A DNA stretch of 64,000 nt from the NCBI GenBank assembly GCA_016705545.1, contig JADIYA010000007.1:186001-250000 (forward strand). The letters are read 5' to 3'. Of the stretch, positions 36,624 to 44,180 are shown piece after piece. Every line of letters starts with the position of its first letter. The stretch's first letter is position 1. A program made the position numbers and the translations under genes. The stretch comes from Flavobacteriales bacterium (GTDB taxonomy: Bacteria; Bacteroidota; Bacteroidia; Flavobacteriales_F; PHOS-HE28). The notes under the pieces are model-generated. The model saw nothing but the letters and a program-made list of their open reading frames with translations. It had not been told where the DNA came from and did no database searches.

Positions 36624-38789
36624 ATGACACCGAAGAAGCTCTTGGCCGCGGCGTTCTGTGGCCTCTGCATCACGAACGCCAACGCCCAGAACGGAAGCGC
36701 CGACCCCGTGCTGATGACCGTGGATCGCCAACCAGTGACCCGCGCGGAATTCGAGGCCATCTATAAGAAGAACAACAAAGAAGCCTCTGTGACCAAGGAG
36801 GCCCTCGACGAATACCTCGAGCTCTTCATCAACTACAAACTGAAGGTGCGCGAAGCGGAGACCTTGGGCATGGACACCATCAGCAAGTTCCGCAATGAGC
36901 TCGATGGCTACCGCAAGCAATTGGCCCGCCCCTATCTGATCGACCGGGAGCTGAATGATGCGCTGATGCGCGAGGCCTATGACCGCAGCACGCAGGAGGT
37001 GCGCGCCAGCCACATCCTGCTGCAAGTGTCACCAGACGCCAGTCCGGAGGATACCATGGCTGTTTGGAAGCGCATCACGGCGCTACGCGACCGCATCGTG
37101 AAAGGCGAGGACTTCGCAACGGTGGCCAAAGGCGTGGGTGGCAGCGAGGACCCCAGCGCGCAGAAGAACGGTGGCGACTTGGGCTGGTTCAGTGCCTTGC
37201 AGATGGTTTATCCCTTCGAAAACGCAGCCTTCAGCACACCCGAAGGCACCGTGAGCCAACCGGTGCGCACGCGTTTCGGCTACCATGTGGTGAAAGTGAC
37301 GGGACGCCGGCCCGCACGCGGCCAAATGAAGGTGGCGCACATCATGCTGCGCAGCACTGATCAAGACAGCCCCGAGAAGCAGCAGAATGCCGAGCAACGC
37401 ATCCGCGAGATCCACCGCCAACTCGCCTCGAATGCCATCACCTTCAGCGAGGCCGCACTCAAATACAGCGAGGACGAGAGCAGCAGCACCAAGGGCGGTG
37501 AACTGGCGCAGTTCGGCACCGGGAAGATGATCGAGGAGTTCGAGGATGCCGCCTTCGCTTTGAAACAGCCGGGTCAGATGAGTGAGCCGATCAAGTCGCG
37601 CTTCGGCTGGCACATCATCCGCTGCATCGAAGCCATTCCGCCACCTACTTACGACCAGGCCAAATCGGAGCTCAAGACCAAGATTGCCCGCGACAGCCCA
37701 GCGGAGATCACTCGCAAGGCCTTCATGGAGCGCCTGCGCAAGGAATACGCATTCACCACCTATCCGAAGAACTTCGACAAGGCCATCGCCCTGATCGACA
37801 CCAACGTGTTCAAGAAGGGCACCGCCACCACCGACACGATCATCCGCCGCCAATACGCCGAAGGGCCATTCACCAAGGGGAAGGGCAAGAAGGCCGTGCG
37901 CTACCGCCGCGAACTGGCGGGAGCCATCATCGGTGGCCGCATGCTCGCTGCGAAGAGCCGTCCGTATGAGGAAATGACGCAGACCCTCGACGATACCGTG
38001 GTGGTGCGCGAAGTGATGGAAGGCTGGGCCTACGACCGAAAGAAAGCCGCGAAGCTCACCAAGCCGGTCTTCACCTTCGCCGGCGGCACCGTGAGCCAGC
38101 GCGACCTGCTCGACCAGATTGAATCGCGCCAGCGCCGAGAGCGCGTGCAAGCAATCCCTGGATATGCGAGTGCTCGCATGATGGAATACGCCGACGAGCG
38201 AATCCTGGCCTATGAGGACAGCAAGCTCGAGGAGAAGTACCCCGAGTTCCGCATGCTGATGAAGGAGTACCGCGATGGCATCCTCCTCTTCGAGCTCACC
38301 GACCAGAAGGTCTGGGGCAAGGCCGTAAAGGACAGCACAGGCCTCGGTGCCTTCCACAAGGCCAATTCGGATCGATTCATGTGGCCAACACGCTACGAAT
38401 GCGACCTGTACGCCTGCGCAGATGCCGCCGTGAGCAAGCAGATGCGCGCCAACCTGAAGCGCGGAAAGCGCGGAAAGGACCTGATGGATATCGTGAACAA
38501 GTCGAACCCGCTCGCATTGAGCATCGATGGCGGGATCTTCTCAGCCGAGGAGAAACCTTTCCTCGCAGGGCTGAGCGCCATCGGCCTGAGCAAGGACATC
38601 GCCTTCGAGGGCAAAGTGATGGTGGCCGATGTGAAGCGCATCCTGCAACCCGCACCCAAAGCGATTGACGAGGCGCGCGGCGTGATCACCGCAGCTTACC
38701 AGGACCACCTGGAGAAGGAATGGATAGGCGAATTGCGCGCGAAATACCCGGTCACGGTGGACAAGGCCGTGCTGTATTCCATCAAGTGA
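36624..38789 (+). CDS. Periplasmic peptidyl-prolyl isomerase with two parvulin domains
   Basis: A 721-aa exported folding factor. ATG 36624 begins a signal peptide (KKLLAAAFCGLCITNANAQ). Two consecutive parvulin (PpiC) domains are visible, one starting at EVRASHILLQVSPDAS (~residue 127), with GGDLGWFSALQMVYPFENAAF, and one starting at QMKVAHIMLRSTDQDS (~235), with GELAQFGTGKMIEEFEDAAF. The long C-terminal region is charged and helical. It should act as chaperone/isomerase for outer-membrane or secreted proteins. First gene of a coupled run: its TGA overlaps the GTG start of the next gene. Abundant T9SS cargo nearby gives a plausible clientele. Confidence 0.92.
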   Translation: MTPKKLLAAAFCGLCITNANAQNGSADPVLMTVDRQPVTRAEFEAIYKKNNKEASVTKEALDEYLELFINYKLKVREAETLGMDTISKFRNELDGYRKQLARPYLIDRELNDALMREAYDRSTQEVRASHILLQVSPDASPEDTMAVWKRITALRDRIVKGEDFATVAKGVGGSEDPSAQKNGGDLGWFSALQMVYPFENAAFSTPEGTVSQPVRTRFGYHVVKVTGRRPARGQMKVAHIMLRSTDQDSPEKQQNAEQRIREIHRQLASNAITFSEAALKYSEDESSSTKGGELAQFGTGKMIEEFEDAAFALKQPGQMSEPIKSRFGWHIIRCIEAIPPPTYDQAKSELKTKIARDSPAEITRKAFMERLRKEYAFTTYPKNFDKAIALIDTNVFKKGTATTDTIIRRQYAEGPFTKGKGKKAVRYRRELAGAIIGGRMLAAKSRPYEEMTQTLDDTVVVREVMEGWAYDRKKAAKLTKPVFTFAGGTVSQRDLLDQIESRQRRERVQAIPGYASARMMEYADERILAYEDSKLEEKYPEFRMLMKEYRDGILLFELTDQKVWGKAVKDSTGLGAFHKANSDRFMWPTRYECDLYACADAAVSKQMRANLKRGKRGKDLMDIVNKSNPLALSIDGGIFSAEEKPFLAGLSAIGLSKDIAFEGKVMVADVKRILQPAPKAIDEARGVITAAYQDHLEKEWIGELRAKYPVTVDKAVLYSIK

Positions 38790-39647
38790 CCCCGCAAAGG
38801 GCACGACGGCTCCGAACGGCCTGCGCATCGCTTACGGCCTTGGCGTGCTTGGGCGCATGCTCGACTGGAACAGACGATGACGACCCCGTCGTTGCCCGCG
38901 CTTATGAGCAGCAATTGCGCTGGAGCGACCTGCGCCAGCTCGTTCCCTTGGGCACGGAACCAGAGGACAGCGCAGCCTTGGTGCAGGCCTACGTGAACAA
39001 TTGGCTCAGGCAACAGGTGGAACTGCGCCACGCTGAGCAGCAGCTCGCGGAGAACAGGAAACTCTTCGATGCCGAGCTGCGCGATTACCGCAATTCACTG
39101 CTGCTTCACGCATACGAGGAGGAACTCGTGCGGCAGCACCTCGATACGGCTTTCTCGGAGGGAGATATCGAATCGTACTACCAGGCCAACACCGACCGTT
39201 TCGTCCTCCGCGACGACCTGGTGCGTGCACGATGGTTCCGTGTCACCGAGAATGACCGCCGTGCACTCAAGCGCATCGAGGACCGTTTCCTCAGCGGGAA
39301 GGCCGACGACATGCGCGAGGTGGAGATCCAGTGGCCATGAGGAGCATCACGATCACGGATCGCAGTGGAGCTGGACCTCCCTTTCGGAACTCCGCAACGA
39401 GGTGCCCATCGAGTCCATCTCCGCAGTGCCTCCTGCGGGAAGGCGGCTCACCTTGAGGGACGACGATGGCGCGTGGTTCCTGGACATCGTCGAACTTCGC
39501 CCCCGCTTGAGTCCATCGCCCATTGAACTGGTGCGCCAGGACATCCGCTCCATCCTCCTGAACCAGCGCAAGCTCACCTTGATCGAGCGCATGCGCGAAG
39601 ACCTATATCAACAAGCCCTAGCAAACGATGCGATCGAAGCGCCTTGA
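38786..39647 (+). CDS. SurA-like lipoprotein without a clear parvulin domain (one frameshift)
   Basis: Predicted lipoprotein that starts with GTG 38786 overlapping the preceding TGA (GTGA). The lipobox is TALACLGAC, followed by an acidic linker. A SurA-like helical core follows (RWSDLRQLVPLG, DSAALVQAYVNNWLRQQVEL, FSEGDIESYYQANTDRFVL). The frame is lost near 39333 (EVEIQ to GHEEHHDHGSQWSW) and resumes through SELRNEVPIESI to ERMREDLYQQALANDA. It reads about 286 residues when joined. I see no parvulin active-site pattern, so it is a chaperone-like member of the trio rather than an isomerase. The last 20 nt overlap the next gene. Confidence 0.78.
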
Positions 39648-40995
39648 AATCCTCGCGCTCGCCGTTGCGATGCCGGTGGCGCTGCTCGCGCAGCCCCAGT
39701 CGCTGCTGATCGACAAGGTTGTAGCGGTGGTGGGCCGCGAAGCCTTGCTGCGCTCCGATGTGCTGGGGAAGTTGGAGCAGGCGCGTCAAGCAGGTGCTCC
39801 GTCTGACGGATTGGAATGCGCGATGCTCGATGAGCTGCTATACGAGAAGCTGCTGGTTGAGCAAGGCAAGCTCGACAGCGTTAATGTGGATGAGGCGCAG
39901 GTGAACTCGGAGCTCGACCGCCGCATCCGCTATTTCTCCCAGCAGATCGGCGGCGACCGAAAGCTGGAGGAATACTATGGCAAGAGCATCGCCGAGATCA
40001 AGGACGATTTCCGAAAGCAGGTGCACGATCAATTGCTCATGCAGCAGGTGCAGCAGCGCATCACCGCCGAGGTTAGCCTCACCCCGCGCGATGTGAAGCG
40101 GTTCTTCGAGCGCATACCCGAGGACAGCATCCCGTACGTGGGCACCGAGGTGGAATTCTCCGTCATCCTGCGGGTGCCCAAGGCCAGTGAAGACGAAGTG
40201 AGGCGCGTGCGCAGGAAGATGGAGGAGTACCGGGAAGCCATCGTGAAGAAAGAGAAGGACTTCTGCGTGCTGGCCATGGCCTACTCCGAGGATCCAGGAT
40301 CGGCCAAGGATTGCGGCGAACTCGGCATGGTGCCGCCTGGTGTGATGGTGCCCGAATTCGATGCCGTGGCCATGAGCCTGAAGGATGGCGAGGTGAGCAA
40401 TGTGTTCTCCACGCAGTTCGGATGGCACTTCATGCAGATGGTGGAGCGACGGGGCGAGCAGTACAATGCGCGGCACGTGCTCATGATTCCCAAGGTCTCA
40501 CCTGCCGACCTGCTGCGCGAACGCGATCGCTTGGATAGCGTGCGCACGGCCGTGATCGCCGGCACGCTCGATTTCGGTGAGGCCGCGCTTGCCATGAGCG
40601 ATGATGAAGAGAGCAAGGGCAACCGCGGGCTGATGGTGGAGCCCAATGCGAATTCGACCCGATGGGACCTGAAGGCCATTGACCAGCAGACCTTCTTCGT
40701 CCTTGATCGGCTGAAGCCCGGCGAGGTCAGCGAGCCCCAAGTGATCATCAACCCCGACGGAAGCAAGGCGTACCGGCTGCTCAAGCTCTTGAGCCGCAGC
40801 GAGCCGCACCGAGCCAATCTGCGCGATGATTATCGCCTCATCCATCAGGCCGCCGAAGCGCGCAAACGACAAGAGAGCGTGGATCGGTGGGTGAGCGAAC
40901 GGAGCGCAACCACCTATATCCGGATCGACCCCGACTACCAGGAGTGTCCATTCACCCATCCTTGGAACCCGCCCGCTACAGGGCAACGACCATGA
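39628..40995 (+). CDS. SurA-type periplasmic chaperone/peptidyl-prolyl isomerase
   Basis: A 455-aa exported protein with a signal peptide (LEILALAVAMPVALLAQ). The SurA N-terminal fold is LLIDKVVAVVGREALLRSDV and LLYEKLLVEQGKLDSVNV. The first parvulin domain is around residues 170-285 (VEFSVILRVPKASED, DCGELGMVPPGVMVPEFDAVA, FGWHFMQMVERRG). A second, weaker domain begins at YNARHVLMIPKVSPAD. It presumably escorts outer-membrane proteins across the periplasm. Its stop overlaps the MoxR start (ATGA). Confidence 0.92.
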   Translation: MRSKRLEILALAVAMPVALLAQPQSLLIDKVVAVVGREALLRSDVLGKLEQARQAGAPSDGLECAMLDELLYEKLLVEQGKLDSVNVDEAQVNSELDRRIRYFSQQIGGDRKLEEYYGKSIAEIKDDFRKQVHDQLLMQQVQQRITAEVSLTPRDVKRFFERIPEDSIPYVGTEVEFSVILRVPKASEDEVRRVRRKMEEYREAIVKKEKDFCVLAMAYSEDPGSAKDCGELGMVPPGVMVPEFDAVAMSLKDGEVSNVFSTQFGWHFMQMVERRGEQYNARHVLMIPKVSPADLLRERDRLDSVRTAVIAGTLDFGEAALAMSDDEESKGNRGLMVEPNANSTRWDLKAIDQQTFFVLDRLKPGEVSEPQVIINPDGSKAYRLLKLLSRSEPHRANLRDDYRLIHQAAEARKRQESVDRWVSERSATTYIRIDPDYQECPFTHPWNPPATGQRP

Positions 40996-41948
40996 GCAGC
41001 GACGTGCAGAGCGTAGAGCGATTCGGCGAGCAGTATCGCCGGCTGAAAGCCGAAGTGAACAAAGTGATCATCGGTCAGGATGCCGTGGTGGACCATGTGC
41101 TCCTGGGCATTTTCAGCCGGGGGCATTGCCTTCTGGTAGGCGTGCCTGGCCTGGCGAAGACCTTGCTGGTGAATACCGTGGCGCGTGCACTCGGATTGAC
41201 ATTCAACCGCATCCAGTTCACCCCTGATCTGATGCCGAGCGACATCATCGGCAGCGAGATACTTGGTGAGGACCGTCACTTCCGCTTCATCAAGGGCCCC
41301 TTGTTCGCCAACATCGTCCTAGCCGATGAGATCAACCGTACCCCGCCGAAGACCCAGGCCGCGCTGCTCGAAGCCATGCAGGAGAAAGCCGTGACCGCAG
41401 CCGGACAGACCCACCGATTGCCCGATCCGTTCTTCGTGCTCGCCACGCAGAACCCGATTGAGCAAGAAGGGACCTATCCCCTTCCAGAGGCGCAGCTTGA
41501 CCGATTCATGTTCGACATCCGAGTCGATTACCCCTCTTTCGCAGAGGAACTCGCCGTGGTGAAAGCCACCACCAGCGATGAACAACCTGAATTACGGCCG
41601 GTTCTCTCTGCAGAGGAGATCATCCATTTCCAGGGCCTCGTGCGTCGAGTACCCGTTGCCGAGAATGTGCTTGAGTATGCCGTGAAACTCGCCACGCGCA
41701 CCCGACCCGGCCTGCCCACAGCACCGGCCATCATCAATGATCATGTCGGTTGGGGTGCGGGCCCGAGGGCCTCGCAGTATCTGGTGATCGGTGCAAAGGC
41801 CCATGCTTTGGCCCACGGCCGCTTCTCTCCTGATATCGCCGATGTGCAGGCCGTGGCCCTACCGATCCTGCGCCACCGGATCGTGCGCAATTACAAGGCA
41901 GAGGCCGAGGGCGTCACCGTGGATCGTATCGTGAAGGAGCTGCTCTGA
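40992..41948 (+). CDS. MoxR-family AAA+ ATPase
   Basis: A 318-aa cytosolic AAA+ chaperone-like ATPase. Walker A is VGVPGLAKT, Walker B IVLADEINRTPPKTQAALLEAM, sensor 1 VLATQNPIEQEG, with the arginine-finger/sensor 2 region LPEAQLDRFMFD. MoxR proteins usually work with a von Willebrand factor A protein in complex maturation. No VWA gene follows here; the next gene is a T9SS protein after a 99-nt gap. The start overlaps the SurA stop by 4 nt, a gene order I recognise from other Bacteroidota. Confidence 0.93.
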   Translation: MSSDVQSVERFGEQYRRLKAEVNKVIIGQDAVVDHVLLGIFSRGHCLLVGVPGLAKTLLVNTVARALGLTFNRIQFTPDLMPSDIIGSEILGEDRHFRFIKGPLFANIVLADEINRTPPKTQAALLEAMQEKAVTAAGQTHRLPDPFFVLATQNPIEQEGTYPLPEAQLDRFMFDIRVDYPSFAEELAVVKATTSDEQPELRPVLSAEEIIHFQGLVRRVPVAENVLEYAVKLATRTRPGLPTAPAIINDHVGWGAGPRASQYLVIGAKAHALAHGRFSPDIADVQAVALPILRHRIVRNYKAEAEGVTVDRIVKELL

Positions 41949-42021
41949 GCAAAGCTCACGGCATCGGGAGTCGCGAAACCTCGAGCCTGATCATCATCAT
42001 CGCCCGGCCAGGCAATCCGCC

Positions 42022-42029
42022 TAGCTTTG
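42022..42029 (+). promoter_or_regulatory. -7 box (TAGCTTTG) of the secreted-protein block
   Basis: TAGCTTTG matches TAnnTTTG exactly and lies 18 nt before ATG 42048. The same octamer precedes the GMC gene at 21144 (minus strand). Confidence 0.5.
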
Positions 42030-42047
42030 CGTGCAACACCAGTCGCC

Positions 42048-42866
42048 ATGAACTGCAGATTGCTTCGCACCGCATCGCTTGCCGCAGCCATCGTGGCCCT
42101 CAGCTCCGCGAACGCGCAGCTCCCCACCAACGTGGACATCTCTTTGGACCACGATCCTGCCAATCAGTTGCTGCGGGTGCGGTTCAGGGCAAATGACCTC
42201 AGCTTCAACGAACTGTTGAGCAGCGTGGTGTTCACGATTCGTTGGTCAGAATCATCCACGGCCACTTTGGGCTTTGGCGCGAGCCCGTGGTGCCCTTCCC
42301 CTAGCGTGGCCTTCCCGGTCACGCCATCAAGCGTGCAAACGCCAGGGAACGGATATAAATACCGCACATGGACATCTATTGCGCTTGTCGCGCTCGGCGA
42401 TTTGATTGATGATGGTGGATGTGAGCAGAGTCTTCCTGCTGATGAATGGGTGATCGTGCACGAAATACCAATCAGCAACGATCCGGGCGGAACTGCTTTC
42501 GAGATAGCCGCCGATCAGTGGACCTTGGACAATAACCGAGCTTACTTCGTATCGCTTAACGGTGTTGACGCGACAGGATCGATTTTCAACTCTTCCACGG
42601 GATTTTCCTATCCGGAATCTGCAACCACGGGCTTCACCATCCAGCCGAATCCAGCCAACCAGTTCATCACCTTGTCCCTTCCGGAGAGAACCGCAGGCCT
42701 ATGGCAAGCGGAGGTCTTTGATGCTGCCGGGCGCTCAACGATGCTCAGTAACGGTCAGCATTGGCCTGCTGTGATTGATGTGAAAAGTCTGAAACCAGGG
42801 GTTTACTCAGCGACCATCTCCGTGAGTGGATCCTTGCGCACGGAGCGGTTCATCATTGCTCGATGA
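42048..42866 (+). CDS. T9SS-secreted protein with beta-rich 'LPTNVDI' module
   Basis: A 272-aa secreted protein. The signal peptide is RLLRTASLAAAIVALSSANAQ. A ~150-residue beta-rich module then starts LPTNVDISLDHDPANQLLRV and contains LLSSVVFTIRWSESS and NRAYFVSLNGVDATG; T9SS type A tail IQPNPANQFITLSLPE. The module is clearly paralogous to the N terminus of the large repeat protein at 46833 (LPTNVDIDLVEGPAANQLDV, LSSLTFTVRWADTS, NRNFYISLNGVPKTG). Fold guess: Ig/cohesin-like beta-sandwich, not proven. GC content is lower than in the housekeeping genes. Its stop overlaps the next start (ATGATG). Confidence 0.8.
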   Translation: MNCRLLRTASLAAAIVALSSANAQLPTNVDISLDHDPANQLLRVRFRANDLSFNELLSSVVFTIRWSESSTATLGFGASPWCPSPSVAFPVTPSSVQTPGNGYKYRTWTSIALVALGDLIDDGGCEQSLPADEWVIVHEIPISNDPGGTAFEIAADQWTLDNNRAYFVSLNGVDATGSIFNSSTGFSYPESATTGFTIQPNPANQFITLSLPERTAGLWQAEVFDAAGRSTMLSNGQHWPAVIDVKSLKPGVYSATISVSGSLRTERFIIAR

Positions 42867-44125
42867 TGCTTGCCCGAACAGCGCTCGTTTTGAGTTTCGC
42901 AGCAGGTGGCCCGTGTGCCTCCTCGCAATCGTGGCAGGTCTTCGACATGGCCAATGCCGGTCTTCCCAGCAACACGGTGACGGACATCGCCATTCAAGCC
43001 GACGGCGTTGCTTGGGCCGCAACGGATTGGGGCCTATGGCGTTGGGATAATGGCGAGTACGAGGTCTTCCAGACCAGCAATTCCGGGTTGCCTGACAATA
43101 CGCTGCGCGCGCTTTGCATTGATGGCCAGGACAGGCTATGGATCGGAACATCCATCAGCGGTGCAGTGATGTTCGATGGCCAGAATTGGGAGGTGTTTAG
43201 CACGCTCAACTCGCCCATGCCCGATGATCAGGTGAACACTATTCATGAGGATGCCAACGGCTGGCTCTGGTTCGGTACTGTGAGCGGTCTCGCCTGTTTT
43301 ACGGGCTCGGAATGGCGGATCTACGACAGCACCCCTTCGAGCTACAATGGTCGTGTGCTTAATGGAGACCACATCCTCTCCATCGATTCACGCAGCGATG
43401 GCTTGTATGTGCTCGGCACGCTCAATGGGGGCTTCCATTTCCTTACGGACACCAGTGTCCACTTCTTCACCACTTTCAACTCAGGGTTCTGGGATAACAC
43501 CCAGCGTGGCGTACTTCTCGACCTTGGTGCCAATGAGCGGTGGGTGGCCACTCCGGCTGCAGGCCTGCTTCGGCAGTTCGGTGACTGGTACGGCGGCACC
43601 TGGTTCCAGTACTCGAATTTCAACTCCGACCTCCCCTCCAATGCATTAGTCGACTTGGATCAGGACGCTGCTGGGAATCTTTGGCTGGCCAGCCAGACGG
43701 CCGGATTGATCAAACGAACAGAGATGGGCAGCTACCAGAGCTTCACTTCCGCGAACTCCGGGCTGCCTGTGAACACGCTGAACACCCTGCTGGTTGCACC
43801 CGATGAAACCGTATGGGTAGGGATGTATGATGGCGGCGTCGCCCGATTCGACCCAACGCTTGGACAAGTTGAAGCGGTTATGGAGCCGCGTGGAATTCAG
43901 GTCGTCCCAACCCTTAACAACGGCACCTTCACGCTGCGCTGGCCGGGTTCCGATGCCATGGTCCGATGGGCCGTCTCAGATTTGAGCGGCCGCGAACACG
44001 CACGAGGCGAAGCCTTTCTGGTTGACGGACTTCGCTTCGACGGACTTCATCTCGCACCCGGAGGGTATATCCTGTGCGTTTCTGGCATCGGGAACCCAAT
44101 GTCAAGCCGATTCTTGGTGCATTGA
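42863..44125 (+). CDS. T9SS-secreted beta-propeller protein (two-component-regulator propeller repeats)
   Basis: A 420-aa protein; the signal peptide is LARTALVLSFAAGGPCASS. Repeats of the Reg_prop type follow: LPSNTVTDIAIQADGVAWAA, LPDNTLRALCIDGQDRLWIG, DDQVNTIHEDANGWLWFG, LPSNALVDLDQDAAGNLWLA, LPVNTLNTLLVAPDETVWVG. This gives a propeller rather than a signalling protein, since no kinase or regulator part exists. It ends in a T9SS type A-like tail (VPTLNNGTFTLRWPGSDAM to MSSRFLVH). Translationally coupled to the preceding gene. Probably a surface binding protein; ligand unknown. A paralogue is at 54847-56055. Confidence 0.85.
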   Translation: MMLARTALVLSFAAGGPCASSQSWQVFDMANAGLPSNTVTDIAIQADGVAWAATDWGLWRWDNGEYEVFQTSNSGLPDNTLRALCIDGQDRLWIGTSISGAVMFDGQNWEVFSTLNSPMPDDQVNTIHEDANGWLWFGTVSGLACFTGSEWRIYDSTPSSYNGRVLNGDHILSIDSRSDGLYVLGTLNGGFHFLTDTSVHFFTTFNSGFWDNTQRGVLLDLGANERWVATPAAGLLRQFGDWYGGTWFQYSNFNSDLPSNALVDLDQDAAGNLWLASQTAGLIKRTEMGSYQSFTSANSGLPVNTLNTLLVAPDETVWVGMYDGGVARFDPTLGQVEAVMEPRGIQVVPTLNNGTFTLRWPGSDAMVRWAVSDLSGREHARGEAFLVDGLRFDGLHLAPGGYILCVSGIGNPMSSRFLVH

Positions 44126-44144
44126 CCTTGTGCCTGTTATAGGG

Positions 44145-44152
44145 TATCTTGC
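44145..44152 (+). promoter_or_regulatory. Putative -7 box (TATCTTGC) of the lysyl-oxidase-like gene
   Basis: TATCTTGC, identical to the box at 13857, 28 nt before ATG 44181 in the 55-nt gap after the propeller gene. Confidence 0.35.
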
Positions 44153-44180
44153 GCGGCCTGCAACGGCAAATCCCACACGA

